NCBI GenBank assembly: GCA_003216075.1
Contig: QCJK01000001.1
Coordinates: 93,678-157,677 of the forward strand
Direction: 5' to 3'
Length of the DNA stretch: 64,000 nt
Origin: Prochlorococcus sp. AG-409-B05
Lineage (GTDB): Bacteria; Cyanobacteriota; Cyanobacteriia; PCC-6307; Cyanobiaceae
Every line of letters starts with the position of its first letter. Position 1 is the stretch's first letter. The notes under the pieces were generated by a model, which saw nothing but the letters and a program-made list of their open reading frames with translations, made no database searches and was not told the origin of the DNA. Shown here in pieces: positions 53,971 to 64,000 of this stretch. A program made the translations under genes and the position numbers.

Positions 53971-55221
53971 TTAATTAAAACCCTGATGAAATTGTTGAGA
54001 AATACCTTTCTCAACAATTTCATCAACAAATTTTCTTGCCCAAGAATCAACTACAAGAACTTCTTCAAGGTTGGGATGATAGTTCAAATCTCTTTTATGT
54101 CTTTCACAAGCTAGCTCAATAACCTTTGGAATATCTAAAAAATGAATTTTTTCTTGTAGAAATAATTCTACAGCCTTTTCATTTGCAGCATTCAAAACTG
54201 CAGGCATAGTGCCACCAGCTCTTCCTGCAGAATAAGCAAGCTCTACACATGGATATTTTTTTGTATCTGGAGAAAGAAAAGTTAAAGCCCCAACATCTGT
54301 AAGATTTAGCCTCTTCCAAGGTGTTTCAAATCTATTAGGCCAACTCATACAATAAAGAATTGGTAGTTTCATATCCGGCCAACCTAATTGCGCCAGTACA
54401 GAAGAATCAGACAATTCAACCATTGAATGGATAATGCTTTGAGGATGAATAACTATCTCTATATGGTCATAATCAATACCAAACAGATAATGCGCCTCAA
54501 TCACTTCTAATCCTTTATTCATAAGCGTTGCAGAATCAACAGTTATCTTGCGCCCCATACTCCAATTAGGGTGACTAGTTGCATCATCAACAGTTGCCTT
54601 TTCAAGATCCTCAACTGACCATTCTCGAAAAGCACCCCCAGAAGCTGTCAGCTGAATCCTTCTAAGTCCAGGAGTAGGGACACCCGTTGAAAGCCGAGCA
54701 TTTTCAATCCAAGGAGTACCCTGAAGACATTGAAAAATTGCTGAATGCTCAGAATCTGCTGGCAGCAAACGACTTCCGCTGATTTTGAGCTGTGGCAAAA
54801 CTACTGGGCCTGCAGCAATAAGTGTCTCTTTATTTGCTAATGCAAGGTCCTTACCAGCCTTAATTGCAGCCAAAGTTGGCAATAATCCTGCACAACCAAC
54901 TATTCCAGTAACTACTAAATCAGCTTTATCCCATGAAGCAGCTTGATTAAGCCCATCTTTACCTCCTAACAATTCAGGAAATTCACTTAAAGGGATTTCA
55001 GGAGAGAGTGATTTCAGCCTTTCTCTCAATTCAGGAATTAATGACTCATCAGCAAGAGAAACGACTTCAGGCTTGTGGCGTTGAATCTGATCAACAAGAA
55101 GAGTCAAATTACGTCCTGCAGTTAGAGCTACCACCTTGAACTGGCTTGGGAATTCTTCAACAATTTGAAGTGTCTGGGTGCCTATTGAGCCAGTAGAACC
55201 CAACACACTTATGGCTTTCAC
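53971..55221 (-). CDS. dxr: 1-deoxy-D-xylulose 5-phosphate reductoisomerase
   Basis: Makes 2-C-methyl-D-erythritol 4-phosphate in the MEP isoprenoid pathway. The 416-residue protein has the NADPH-binding [14 protein letters not shown] at the N-terminus, substrate loop ASGGAFREW and the metal-binding [26 protein letters not shown] start. Divergent from the sodium transporter; followed closely by the ferredoxin gene. With crtE elsewhere in the window it feeds pigment synthesis. Confidence 0.97.
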   Translation of the reverse strand: MKAISVLGSTGSIGTQTLQIVEEFPSQFKVVALTAGRNLTLLVDQIQRHKPEVVSLADESLIPELRERLKSLSPEIPLSEFPELLGGKDGLNQAASWDKADLVVTGIVGCAGLLPTLAAIKAGKDLALANKETLIAAGPVVLPQLKISGSRLLPADSEHSAIFQCLQGTPWIENARLSTGVPTPGLRRIQLTASGGAFREWSVEDLEKATVDDATSHPNWSMGRKITVDSATLMNKGLEVIEAHYLFGIDYDHIEIVIHPQSIIHSMVELSDSSVLAQLGWPDMKLPILYCMSWPNRFETPWKRLNLTDVGALTFLSPDTKKYPCVELAYSAGRAGGTMPAVLNAANEKAVELFLQEKIHFLDIPKVIELACERHKRDLNYHPNLEEVLVVDSWARKFVDEIVEKGISQQFHQGFN

Positions 55222-55317
55222 AATATTTAGGCGATTACCAACTAGTCTCCCATTACAGGGTTTAACCGCTTCATGCTTATATCTAACTAGAGCTGTAGCA
55301 AATCAAAGAGGCGAAAA

Positions 55318-56652
55318 ATGACAGCAAGGGATCAATGGCGATCTGGGCTTGGATTTATCCTTGCAGCAACAGGAAGTGCAGTCGGGCTAGGCAACCTTTG
55401 GGGATTTGCTTATCGAGCTTCACAAGGTGGTGGATCTGCTTTTTTACTGCTTTACATACTCATTGTTTTGGTCGTTTGCCTACCTGTACTTGTTGCAGAG
55501 ATGATCTTGGGCAGAAGCACTGGGAAAAGTCCACTTATAGCGCCAATACAAGCTGCTGGTAACCGATGGCGACCAATGGGATGGCTTTTTGTGATTGCGT
55601 CTTTTGGAATTCTTGCCTTTTATGCAGTTCTAATGGGGTGGACTGGTCATACGCTTATTCACTCACTTTTCTTCGGACTACCAGGAGATATATCTGAAGC
55701 CGAGTCTTTCTTTCAATCAGTTAGCTCAGGAAATAGCGTTTTAATTGGTCAATTCTTAAGTTTAATTCTTACTGCTTTAGTTGTTGCTGCTGGCATTCGG
55801 GGAGGTATTGAACGTCTCACCCGTTGGTGCATGCCATTGTTATTTATTTTGTTATTTGTTTTAGCGATATGGGCATCATCTCTTTCTGGAGCCTGGGAAG
55901 GCTATAGAACTTTTTTATTTCGATGGGACCCTAATCAATTAATGAATCCAACAACTATTAGGAATGCATTTACTCAAGCTTTTTTCTCTATTGGGACTGG
56001 AATTGGATGCATTCTCGCATATTCAGCCTACTTAGACCGTCGTAATCACATCCCAAGGGAAGCTTTTGCAATTGTAAGTATGGATACTGCGGTAGGACTA
56101 CTGGCAGGGTTAGTTACCTTTCCCATTGTAATGAGTTTTGGACTTAAAGATGTTATCTCTAGCTCAACTGTAGGCACATTATTCATTTCTATACCAACAG
56201 GCCTATCTGCAATGGGAATAACCGGTCGAGTAGTCGCTATACTTTTCTTTTCTCTTGCTTATATAGCAGCAATAACCTCATCTATCTCCCTACTGGAAGT
56301 CCCCGTTGCTTCAATGATTGACGTATTTGGCATCAAAAGAGCAAAAGCTGTTTCTATTTCAACCTGTCTCGTATTTATTGCAGGAATCCCAGCAGCAATA
56401 AGCCTTGAAATATTGGGAAATATGGATGCAATATTTGGAGGAGTTCTATTGATTTTTGGAGGATTTCTTCTGGCTATTTTACTGGGTTGGGTAACACCTC
56501 ATCGTTTTGAAGAGGATTTAAGCAATTGTCAAACCCCTGGCAATGTTAAATCAATTCTAAAATTCATGCTCCGCTGGATTGCTCCTTCAGTCATTTCTTT
56601 TGGCCTTATAGTTAGCTTGGCTGACCTCATCCAACAATGGACTACAAATTAA
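55318..56652 (+). CDS. Sodium-dependent transporter (neurotransmitter:sodium symporter family)
   Basis: A 444-residue transporter with about 11-12 membrane helices. The first helix carries the NSS signature GFILAATGSAVGLGNLWGFAYRASQGGGSAF, where the unwound part binds sodium and substrate (LeuT-like). Other bacterial members move amino acids. Substrate is unknown; by context it could import an amino acid. ATG start preceded by AGAGGCGAAAA, a fair ribosome-binding site. Confidence 0.92.
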   Translation: MTARDQWRSGLGFILAATGSAVGLGNLWGFAYRASQGGGSAFLLLYILIVLVVCLPVLVAEMILGRSTGKSPLIAPIQAAGNRWRPMGWLFVIASFGILAFYAVLMGWTGHTLIHSLFFGLPGDISEAESFFQSVSSGNSVLIGQFLSLILTALVVAAGIRGGIERLTRWCMPLLFILLFVLAIWASSLSGAWEGYRTFLFRWDPNQLMNPTTIRNAFTQAFFSIGTGIGCILAYSAYLDRRNHIPREAFAIVSMDTAVGLLAGLVTFPIVMSFGLKDVISSSTVGTLFISIPTGLSAMGITGRVVAILFFSLAYIAAITSSISLLEVPVASMIDVFGIKRAKAVSISTCLVFIAGIPAAISLEILGNMDAIFGGVLLIFGGFLLAILLGWVTPHRFEEDLSNCQTPGNVKSILKFMLRWIAPSVISFGLIVSLADLIQQWTTN

Positions 56653-56690
56653 ACCAAAAACAACAAGTCATTTAAACTGAGGGAAGCAAA

Positions 56691-58199
56691 TTAAAGATTT
56701 ATTCTTATCCATTCAGTATTCCCACCAGGCTTATCAATCAATTCTATTCCACTCGCCTTTAACTCATCTCGAATTAAATCGGCTTTTGCAAAATTACGAG
56801 CATTTTTTGCCTGTATGCGTTTAGAAATAGCTGCTTTAATTTGCAATTCATCTATCTTCTCTAAATGTTGAGAGGATAGACTTTGTAATTGTTCTGCTTT
56901 AAGGCCAAGTACCCCAGAAACCTGAACAAGTAAATTCCATCTGGAAAATAATAAAGGCAAAGGATCACTCTTAATGTCAACTAATTCATCTCCTCTATCT
57001 AGGCGGTTTGCCAATGTCCTTAAAGGACGAGCAATCTCAAAAATCACTGCTAATGCTCCGGAGGAATTAATATCATTATCCATAGAAATTATAAACTTTC
57101 TACAAAATTCTTTCAATTTATCATTACTCAAATCATGCAAAATATTGTTGTCAATCTGATCAGATAATTTATTATCACTCCAACCTAATAAACTTGCGTA
57201 ATCCAATCCAAGGCAAAGAGCTCTATTTAATCCTTTCCATCCTATTTTTGCCGCATTCAAAGCTTGGTTAGTAAAGTCAAGAGGCTTACGGTAATGAGCT
57301 TGTAAAATAAAAAGACGTAAAGTCATTGGAGATATTCCACTGCTTAAAAGTGATCTAATTGTAGTAAAGTTTCCTAAAGATTTACTCATTTTATAACCCC
57401 CAACATTAACCATTCCGTTATGCAACCAGAAACGAGCTAAGTCCTTCCCATTTACTGCTTCAGATTGAGCAAGTTCATTCTCATGATGAGGAAAAATTAG
57501 ATCTGCTCCACCAAGATGTATATCAATAGTATTTCCCAATTCTTCTCTAACCATCGCTGAGCATTCAATATGCCATCCTGGACGCCCTGCACCCCAAGGA
57601 GAAGGAAAACTTGGTTCACCTGATTTCGCACTTTTCCAAAGTGCGAAATCAAATGAATGCCTTTTGCGTCCTTCTTCAATATCACTAACTCTTCCATCTG
57701 CATTAAATTGCTGTTCAGACAAATCCCGTCCGCTTAATTTGCCATAACCAGCGTGCTTCATTACAGAAAAATAGACATCTCCATCAACTGAATAAGCAGC
57801 ACCTTTAGCCTCCAATTCACTTATAAGAGAACGTATTCCATCCAAAGATTGAGTAGCGCGCGGCATACTATCTGGTCGAAGAATTCCTAATGAATCCATA
57901 TCTTCATGAAAAGCTTGAATATTTCTTTCGCTGACCTCATGCATAGAGCAACCTTCTTCTTTTGCTCGCATAAGTATTTTGTCATCTATGTCAGTAAAGT
58001 TCTGAACAAAATTAACTTTGTAGCCTTGCCATATCAAATACCTTCTCAATACATCCCAAACAATGTAACTCCTGGCATGGCCAAGGTGGCATAAATCGTA
58101 AACAGTTACACCACAGCAATATATACTTACCTGGCCTGGGACAATTGAGCGGAATTCTTCCGTTCTTCCAGTGAGAGTATTGCTTAATCGTAAAGGCAC
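56691..58199 (-). CDS. cysS: Cysteinyl-tRNA synthetase
   Basis: A class I aminoacyl-tRNA synthetase of 502 residues. The zinc and ATP sites are visible: [17 protein letters not shown] (HIGH-like motif), WHIECSAM and [11 protein letters not shown], with KMSKSLGN near residue 275. The C-terminal anticodon-binding part ends in [21 protein letters not shown] start. Downstream of polA on the same strand, with 47 bases between them. Confidence 0.97.
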   Translation of the reverse strand: MPLRLSNTLTGRTEEFRSIVPGQVSIYCCGVTVYDLCHLGHARSYIVWDVLRRYLIWQGYKVNFVQNFTDIDDKILMRAKEEGCSMHEVSERNIQAFHEDMDSLGILRPDSMPRATQSLDGIRSLISELEAKGAAYSVDGDVYFSVMKHAGYGKLSGRDLSEQQFNADGRVSDIEEGRKRHSFDFALWKSAKSGEPSFPSPWGAGRPGWHIECSAMVREELGNTIDIHLGGADLIFPHHENELAQSEAVNGKDLARFWLHNGMVNVGGYKMSKSLGNFTTIRSLLSSGISPMTLRLFILQAHYRKPLDFTNQALNAAKIGWKGLNRALCLGLDYASLLGWSDNKLSDQIDNNILHDLSNDKLKEFCRKFIISMDNDINSSGALAVIFEIARPLRTLANRLDRGDELVDIKSDPLPLLFSRWNLLVQVSGVLGLKAEQLQSLSSQHLEKIDELQIKAAISKRIQAKNARNFAKADLIRDELKASGIELIDKPGGNTEWIRINL

Positions 58200-58246
58200 T
58201 TGATTAATTGGTGTTAATAAGGAGCAAGGTCATAATTAATTACTTT

Positions 58247-61189
58247 TTATTTTGCTTCCATCCAATTACTTCCCACTCCAACCTCAACTGACAATGGAAC
58301 ACTCAAATTAACAGCTTGCTCCATAGTGTTGACAACAATTGTTTCTACTTCTTTAAGTCCAGATGGATCTACTTCTAGTACAAGTTCATCGTGAACCTGT
58401 AATAGCAATCGAGCCGGCAATGACGCATCCTTAATGGTTTTGTGTAATTTCACCATTGCAATCTTAATAATATCTGCACTAGAACCCTGAATTGGTGCAT
58501 TTGCAGCAGCTCTTAACTGCTGAGCCTCCATCCCCCCACGCCGTGCAAGATTGATATCAATCTCAAAGGGGTCATGACCAAGTAAACGCCCCAAACCATT
58601 TGGATCAAAACGGAAATAGCGACGTCGACCAAACAAGGTCTTTACATACCCCTTGCTTAAAGCAAGTCGTTCCTGCAATTCAAGAAAAGCAAATACCTTT
58701 GGATAACGTTGTTTATAGCGGTTAAGGAACTCCTTCGCCTGAGTTTGACTTACTCCGGTGGAACGAGCAAATCGTTGGGCACCCATTCCATATATAACTC
58801 CAAAGTTGATTGTCTTCCCCAACCGCCGCTCGTCCGGACTAATTGAATCTTTATCTAATAGCAATCTCGCCGTAAGTGAATGAACATCATCTCCATTACG
58901 ATAGGCCTCTTGCAATACCTCTTCACCAGACAAATGAGCAAGAATACGTAATTCAATCTGAGAATAATCAGCGCTAAGTAGTTTCCACCCATCTGCAGGA
59001 AGAAAAGCCTTACGAATACGTCGACTTAACTCAGTTCTAATAGGAATATTTTGCAGATTGGGATTACTGCTACTTAAACGACCAGTTGCTGTTACTGCTT
59101 GATTAAAATCAGTATGAACTCGACCTGTTTCCTTTTCTACCAATTGTGGGAGCGCATCAACATATGTACTTAACAATTTACTTATTATGCGATGTTCAGT
59201 AATAAAACCTATTACTGGGTGATCGGACTGAAGCTTTTCAAGCACATTCGCATCAGTACTCCAACCTGTTTTCGTTCGTCGAGATTTTCTACGATCCAAT
59301 CCTAAAGTTTCAAAAAGTAGAGCACCTAGTTGTTTTGGTGATGATAGATTAAAGTCTACATCTACAACTTTATGTGCCTCTAATTCAAGGTTTGAAAGTG
59401 TTTCACTTAACTCACTAGATAATTTATGCAGATAAGGAATATCAATACGAATGCCTGTTGCTTCCATAGAAGCCAAAACAGGTTCTAAGGGTAATTCAAC
59501 CTCTTCAAGAAGGCTTATAAGTTCACTACCTAATGCATTAAGTTTTTCACGGAGTCTTACTGAGAGTTTCTTTGTCAAATAAACATCCATCCCACAGTAA
59601 TCTTTGGCAATGTCGATTGGTACATCAGCAAAAGTCTGCCCTTTTTTGACAAGTTCACTAAATCCTTTTGGATTAAAACTGAATTCTCTCTCAGCCATAA
59701 CTTCCAAACCATGTTTAACATTTGAATCACAAAGGTAATCAGCCAATAGCGTATCCATTTGCACACCTTCTAAGGAAAGGCCATGCCGCAGAAGAATTAA
59801 ACGATCATATTTTGCGTTTTGCAAAACCTTTGGATGGTCAGTGCTTGCAAACCAAGAAGACAAAACCTTTAAAATAACTTCTAAAGGCATCTGATTAGTA
59901 GTGGGATGGCAAGATAATTCTTCTTGTAAATGATGGCTAATAGGTATATAAGCAATCTGATGAGGTTGCTCTCCCCAACAAAATCCAATCCCAACAAGCT
60001 CTGCCTTAAATGGATTTAAATCTGTCGTTTCAGTATCAATAGCGACTGGATCCGATTTGTCTTTCCGATCCATCAGAAGTTTAGTTAGTGACTCAAGCTC
60101 AGACAAATCTGTAATCAATTTTGGTTTTATCCTAGGAATTACTAATTCATTATTAGAAATTGATTTAAGGTTAATAGGTTTTATCTTATTTGATTTAGAA
60201 TCATTGTTATTTAAACTAAAACCTCCTTTGGAAAAAGCAGCTGTAAAATTATTAATATTTCGAGCCAGGCTATTTAACTCTAACTCTTCCAATCTATTAA
60301 TTAATCCATGACTATCAACCTTGTTCAAAGCAAAACTAGAAGTAGAGTCAAGAGGTACCTTTAAAAGTATCTCTGCTAAATAGCGTGACAAATAAGCATT
60401 ATCTTTATCATTAGAAAGTTTTTTCTTCAGAGCCCCTTTCAATGCACCTCTAAATGACTTTTCTCCTTCTTTTTCTAACTCAGCAAGAACTGAATAAATG
60501 CCATCAAGATCACCATTTTCATTCAAAAGACTAATAGCTGTCTTTGGCCCAACCCCTCTAACTCCAGGAATATTGTCAGAACTATCCCCTGTCAATGCTT
60601 TCAATTCTATAACCTTTCCTGGCGAGACACCTAGCTTCTCTATCACGCCAGCCTCATTGATGAAAACAGGATTACTACCTTTCCCATACCGCCCCCCACC
60701 CATATACATAACTGCAATATCTTTTTCATCATCAACCAACTGAAACAAATCTCGATCACCGGAAAGAATTCGCACACTCCACCCATCTTTAGAAGCCTTA
60801 TTAGCAAGGGTTCCAAGTACATCATCCGCTTCAAATCCAGGAGCCATAAATATTGGAAGATTTAGGTATTTATGAAGGATTTGCTTCAATTGTTCAAGAT
60901 CTTCAAAAAATATTTCAGGTGCAACATCTCTATTAGCTTTGTAATTTGAATCTGCCTTATGCCTGAAAGTTGGTTCAGCTGTATCAAAAGCTATTGTTAC
61001 TCCTTGAGGGCTAAGAGCTTTGCAATTCTCGAGGAGTGTTTTTAAGAAACCAAAAGTTACACTAGTTGGTAAGCCATCTTTTGTTGCTAAACCTCCCTCA
61101 CCTCCTTTACTAAAAGCATAAAAACTTCTAAAAGCCAAAGAATGTCCATCAACAAGAAGAAGAATTGGCTTATCTGATTCCTTAGACAT
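58247..61189 (-). CDS. polA: DNA polymerase I
   Basis: A 980-residue repair and lagging-strand polymerase. The order is 5'-3' exonuclease (about residues 1-290, with LLLVDGHSLAFRSFYAF and GDSSDNIPGVRGVGPKTA), a linker rich in Asn/Lys/Ser (about 310-350), a 3'-5' exonuclease domain (Asp385 and Glu387 in AIDTETTDL, so proofreading may be active) and the polymerase domain with motif A SADYSQIELRILAHLSGEE and motif C QVHDELVLEV. ATG start. No sign of damage. Confidence 0.97.
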   Translation of the reverse strand: MSKESDKPILLLVDGHSLAFRSFYAFSKGGEGGLATKDGLPTSVTFGFLKTLLENCKALSPQGVTIAFDTAEPTFRHKADSNYKANRDVAPEIFFEDLEQLKQILHKYLNLPIFMAPGFEADDVLGTLANKASKDGWSVRILSGDRDLFQLVDDEKDIAVMYMGGGRYGKGSNPVFINEAGVIEKLGVSPGKVIELKALTGDSSDNIPGVRGVGPKTAISLLNENGDLDGIYSVLAELEKEGEKSFRGALKGALKKKLSNDKDNAYLSRYLAEILLKVPLDSTSSFALNKVDSHGLINRLEELELNSLARNINNFTAAFSKGGFSLNNNDSKSNKIKPINLKSISNNELVIPRIKPKLITDLSELESLTKLLMDRKDKSDPVAIDTETTDLNPFKAELVGIGFCWGEQPHQIAYIPISHHLQEELSCHPTTNQMPLEVILKVLSSWFASTDHPKVLQNAKYDRLILLRHGLSLEGVQMDTLLADYLCDSNVKHGLEVMAEREFSFNPKGFSELVKKGQTFADVPIDIAKDYCGMDVYLTKKLSVRLREKLNALGSELISLLEEVELPLEPVLASMEATGIRIDIPYLHKLSSELSETLSNLELEAHKVVDVDFNLSSPKQLGALLFETLGLDRRKSRRTKTGWSTDANVLEKLQSDHPVIGFITEHRIISKLLSTYVDALPQLVEKETGRVHTDFNQAVTATGRLSSSNPNLQNIPIRTELSRRIRKAFLPADGWKLLSADYSQIELRILAHLSGEEVLQEAYRNGDDVHSLTARLLLDKDSISPDERRLGKTINFGVIYGMGAQRFARSTGVSQTQAKEFLNRYKQRYPKVFAFLELQERLALSKGYVKTLFGRRRYFRFDPNGLGRLLGHDPFEIDINLARRGGMEAQQLRAAANAPIQGSSADIIKIAMVKLHKTIKDASLPARLLLQVHDELVLEVDPSGLKEVETIVVNTMEQAVNLSVPLSVEVGVGSNWMEAK

Positions 61190-61230
61190 TTAGATAGTTG
61201 TAGAAATTTGTTTTTTCACTTTTGTGTTAA

Positions 61231-62346
61231 TTATTCTCGCCTCTTTTTTGCCCATGGAGGTAAATCAACAAAAATCTGATCCCCAGGTTCTAATCCTTTG
61301 ACAATTGCAGTTTTACTCCCGCTACTAGTTCCCAACTCAATCTTTTGGAATCGAGGCTGGTTCTTTTCCCCAACCACCAAAACTCCTGGCTGCCCATTTT
61401 CGGTAACGATTGCAACTGTTGGCACTAATGTACTTATATCAGTTTTACCAGTTTGAAATTCCACATCAGTAGTCATCCCAATTCGAAGTTTTTCAGAAGG
61501 TTTTGTGAGTCCTAATGTCACCTCAAAAGAAATGACATTGTCTGTTTTAGAAGCTCTAGGGGCAATTTCATTGACAATTGCTTTAAATCTTTCATCTGGA
61601 AATGGATCAACACGAATAGTGACATTTTGCCCTAATTGAATTCGTCCAATATCACTCTCTGGAACTTTAGCTACTACTTCCATTCCCTGAGATAACTCCA
61701 GGATTGATGAACTAGTTGACCCTGCAATTGATGAGGCTCGAGTAGATGGAGCAACAAATGCACCAGGTTCTGCATAACGCGTTGTAATAACACCACTAAA
61801 AGGTGCAAGAACCATTAATTCACGTCCCTCCTCCTCTCTCTGCTCCAACCTAGCTTTACTTGATAGAAATCTATTCCTGTATTCATCATGTTGCTCAACA
61901 CTTATCGCTCCTTCATTCAACAACATTTGACGACGTTCAAATGCAGCTTTCTGCTTTTGATACTCCGCTCTTATTTCTTCAAGTCGAAATAGATAATCAC
62001 CATCATCCATCCTTGCAAGTAATTGCCCTTGTTTAACTCTGTCTCCTTCTTCTACATAAAGCTCTTCAAGGAGTCCCTGACGATCAGGGCTAACATTAAC
62101 GCTTCTAACTGCTCGCAATTCACCACTAGCACTGATCAAACCTGGCAATGAACCACTCTCAGCCTTGACTACGTAGTCACTTATTTCCAACGTACTGGTA
62201 TTAAGAGACCTGACCTTCATGACATAACCAGCTCCGAGTAGAAGCAAAAAAAATGCACAGACGCCAATTAGCCTTTTTTTGCGAAAGTTGCCCTTGCCCA
62301 TTTGAGTGTGACTTTCCAAAACTTTCAAAATTGATTTCTGAGTCAA
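61231..62346 (-). CDS. Periplasmic membrane-fusion protein (HlyD/RND efflux adaptor)
   Basis: A 371-residue adaptor with one N-terminal membrane helix (about residues 26-43), a split biotinyl-lipoyl-like hairpin domain (VSPDRQGLLEELYVEEGDRVKQGQLLARM), a coiled-coil segment around residues 120-160 (EIRAEYQKQKAAFERRQMLL) and a beta-barrel part. These link inner-membrane pumps or ABC exporters to the outer membrane. No pump is adjacent. Start TTG 62346, or the ATG at 62301. It is divergent from ychF. Confidence 0.87.
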   Translation of the reverse strand: MTQKSILKVLESHTQMGKGNFRKKRLIGVCAFFLLLLGAGYVMKVRSLNTSTLEISDYVVKAESGSLPGLISASGELRAVRSVNVSPDRQGLLEELYVEEGDRVKQGQLLARMDDGDYLFRLEEIRAEYQKQKAAFERRQMLLNEGAISVEQHDEYRNRFLSSKARLEQREEEGRELMVLAPFSGVITTRYAEPGAFVAPSTRASSIAGSTSSSILELSQGMEVVAKVPESDIGRIQLGQNVTIRVDPFPDERFKAIVNEIAPRASKTDNVISFEVTLGLTKPSEKLRIGMTTDVEFQTGKTDISTLVPTVAIVTENGQPGVLVVGEKNQPRFQKIELGTSSGSKTAIVKGLEPGDQIFVDLPPWAKKRRE

Positions 62347-62463
62347 ATATGGTGATCAGATTATTAAGCCATAGAGGCTAACCCCAGCTCATAATATAAA
62401 AAACCTATTAGGTATATTTAGCTTATTAGCATTCTCCCTTTAAGCGCGTCTAAAGTCGAGCTT

Positions 62464-63555
62464 ATGCTTAAAGCCGGAATTGTGGGATTGCCAAACGTAG
62501 GCAAATCCACCCTCTTCAATGCACTTGTTGCAAATGCCCAAGCCCAAGCAGCTAATTTCCCCTTCTGCACGATTGAGCCCAACATGGGTTCTGTGTCCGT
62601 GCCAGACGAAAGGCTCCCCCTCTTAGCTAAGCTGAGCAAAAGTGCAAGCATTGTCCCAACCCGTATTGAATTTGTTGATATTGCTGGACTAGTCAAAGGT
62701 GCCAGTAAAGGAGAGGGCTTAGGCAACAAATTCCTAGCCAATATTCGAGAGGTAGATGCAATAGTACAAGTAGTTCGTTGTTTTGAAGATGAAGACATTA
62801 TCCATGTTTCTGGCTCAGTCGATTCCAAAAGAGATGCCGAAATAATCAATCTAGAACTTGGTCTCTCTGACCTTGCACAAATTGAGAAAAGAAGAATACG
62901 TTTAAAAAAACAATCAAAAACCAATAAAGAGTCTCAACATGAGGATAATATTCTCGAAAGAATTCAATCATATTTGGAATCCGGAAAGTCTTCTCGAAGC
63001 TTAAACCTTAACGAAGAAGAAATGAAGCTAATAAGGCCTCTTGGATTACTAACTATGAAACCCATTATCTACGCAGCAAACTTAAGCGAAGAAGAGCTCG
63101 CCAATGGGAACATTCACTCTGATGAGCTCAAAGAATTATCTACTCTTGAGAAAGCAGAATGTGTAAGTATTTCTGCACAAGTTGAGGCGGAGCTAATCGA
63201 ACTAGAAGAACAAGAAAGACAAGCTTATTTAGCTGGTCTTGGAGTAACCGAAGGAGGACTTGAAAGTTTAATCAAGGCAACATACAAATTACTAGGTCTA
63301 CTAACATATTTCACTACCGGAGAGAAAGAGACCAGAGCTTGGACAATACAATCTGGGATGAAAGCACCTCAAGCTGCTGGAGTAATACATACTGATTTTG
63401 AACGAGGTTTTATTCGTGCACAAACTATTGACACCAAGAAGCTTCTTCAGGCTGGTTCCTTGACTGAAGCCCGCAACAAAGGTTGGTTACGGAGCGAAGG
63501 CAAAGACTACATAGTGCAAGAAGGTGATGTTATGGAATTCCTATTCAACGTCTAG
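62464..63555 (+). CDS. ychF: Redox-regulated ATPase/GTPase YchF
   Basis: A conserved P-loop protein of the Obg/TRAFAC group (363 residues), linked to ribosome binding and stress responses; it hydrolyses ATP rather than GTP in studied members. It has GIVGLPNVGKSTLFNALVAN at residues 5-24, DIAGLVKGASKGEGLGNKFLANIREVDAIV and the C-terminal TGS-like TTGEKETRAWTI with RGFIRAQTI. ATG start. Divergent from the membrane-fusion gene; convergent with the porin gene. Confidence 0.96.
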   Translation: MLKAGIVGLPNVGKSTLFNALVANAQAQAANFPFCTIEPNMGSVSVPDERLPLLAKLSKSASIVPTRIEFVDIAGLVKGASKGEGLGNKFLANIREVDAIVQVVRCFEDEDIIHVSGSVDSKRDAEIINLELGLSDLAQIEKRRIRLKKQSKTNKESQHEDNILERIQSYLESGKSSRSLNLNEEEMKLIRPLGLLTMKPIIYAANLSEEELANGNIHSDELKELSTLEKAECVSISAQVEAELIELEEQERQAYLAGLGVTEGGLESLIKATYKLLGLLTYFTTGEKETRAWTIQSGMKAPQAAGVIHTDFERGFIRAQTIDTKKLLQAGSLTEARNKGWLRSEGKDYIVQEGDVMEFLFNV

Positions 63556-63593
63556 GAAATTCTCCTAGTAAAGGTTAATCAACATAATAAGAA

Positions 63594-64000
63594 TTACTTA
63601 AAGAGCTCACACATATAGTACTCCGTACTATTTTTGTCGTATAAATCGCACTTATCATCATGTATCCTCACATCCCGGTTGGTTGGTGTTGCAGATAGTG
63701 CATTAATCACAGCTGGAGCTTGACTTTCGCTGCTGTCATTATTTCCACCAAAGTTATATTTAAATTCTCCACTTAATCGAGTACCAAAAGCATCGTCATA
63801 GGAAAGATTGGTTCCAACGGTTAGACCATTATTCAGCGCATAAGCCAATCTTCCTCTAATCCCTGAGCCATCGGCTTCTTCTAGATCACCTGCTTGGTAG
63901 TAATAACCAATCGAGGAAGACAGTTCATCAGTGAGATCAAAGCCAACATCCAAGCCGTAGGTATCCAGTGATCCACCTAAGTAAGTGTCGTTCAATCTCT
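63594..64000 (-). CDS. Outer-membrane porin, C-terminal part (runs off the window)
   Basis: The last 135 residues of a beta-barrel protein. Alternating-residue strands (LGGSLDTYGLDVGFDL, SSSIGYYYQAGDLEE, LTVGTNLSYDDAFGTRLSGEFKYNFGG) match cyanobacterial porins of the SomA/OprB kind. After the last strand comes a roughly 45-residue non-barrel tail with two cysteines (DDKCDLYD and YYMCELFK), which is unusual. Porin mRNAs are known targets of Yfr1, but this one has not been checked. The 5' end lies beyond the window; the TTG at 63995 is internal. Confidence 0.75.
   Translation of the reverse strand, partial: RLNDTYLGGSLDTYGLDVGFDLTDELSSSIGYYYQAGDLEEADGSGIRGRLAYALNNGLTVGTNLSYDDAFGTRLSGEFKYNFGGNNDSSESQAPAVINALSATPTNRDVRIHDDKCDLYDKNSTEYYMCELFK

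Noticed and set aside
1..64000. tRNA, rRNA, CRISPR arrays, insertion sequences, prophage or replication origin
   Set aside because: I scanned the intergenic stretches and saw no tRNA cloverleaf, regular repeat-spacer array, transposase or integrase, or DnaA-box cluster. gyrA and polA alone do not mark an origin.

Overview
The window looks like part of a marine picocyanobacterial chromosome, most likely a low-light-adapted Prochlorococcus. The evidence is a fairly AT-rich, very compact layout; photosynthesis genes (psbD-psbC, petG, petM, ycf4, ycf39, chlI, a high-light-inducible protein); an NADPH thioredoxin reductase fused to thioredoxin (NTRC); a GuaB3-type IMP dehydrogenase; and the cyanobacterial small RNA Yfr1 between guaB3 and trxA. 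The genus is inferred from gene content and order remembered from this group; no database search was run. Many genes start at TTG or GTG, and neighbours often overlap by 4 bases (ATGA/TTGA).

Layout. 1-12.1 kb: crtE (partial), folD, a PgpH-like HD phosphohydrolase, small conserved proteins, leuA, a GH57 glucan enzyme, lycopene cyclase and gyrA. 12.2-23.1 kb: a CAAD membrane protein, guaB3, Yfr1, trxA, hisH, rsmD, petG (antisense to the rsmD end), cytochrome cM, an RNA methyltransferase, a beta-lactamase-fold protein, chlI, ruvC, 5-formyl-THF cyclo-ligase, sufE and homoserine dehydrogenase. 23.2-28.9 kb: a peptide-type ABC binding protein and one permease, a DUF1400 hydrolase and an MFS transporter. 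28.9-34.7 kb: a looser, very AT-rich stretch of small, mostly unrecognised genes, with a PfkB kinase, an Hli protein and a stand-alone NdhF N-terminal fragment. This is the most accessory-looking part of the window.

34.7-46.9 kb: a small 2Fe-2S protein with cobQ, maf, the psbD-psbC operon with a clear terminator, ycf4, a cyclophilin, ilvH, a hydrolase, petM, ycf39, infA and NTRC. 47-64 kb: an SF2 helicase whose reading frame extends upstream of any normal start, a Cys/His-rich unknown protein, pntAA-pntAB-pntB with a YheT-type hydrolase, dxr with a thioredoxin-like ferredoxin, a sodium-coupled transporter, cysS, polA, a membrane-fusion protein, ychF and the end of an outer-membrane porin.

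Functional themes are photosynthetic electron transport (PSII core, b6f small subunits, cytochrome cM, transhydrogenase), pigment and isoprenoid synthesis (crtE, crtL, dxr, chlI), redox control (TrxA, NTRC) and amino acid synthesis (leuA, ilvH, hom, hisH). I found no transposase, integrase, CRISPR array, tRNA or rRNA. There is no obvious new multi-gene system; the best leads are single oddities: the CoxS-spaced ferredoxin with cobQ, the NdhF fragment, the helicase start, the Glu-less beta-lactamase-fold protein and the small-gene region.
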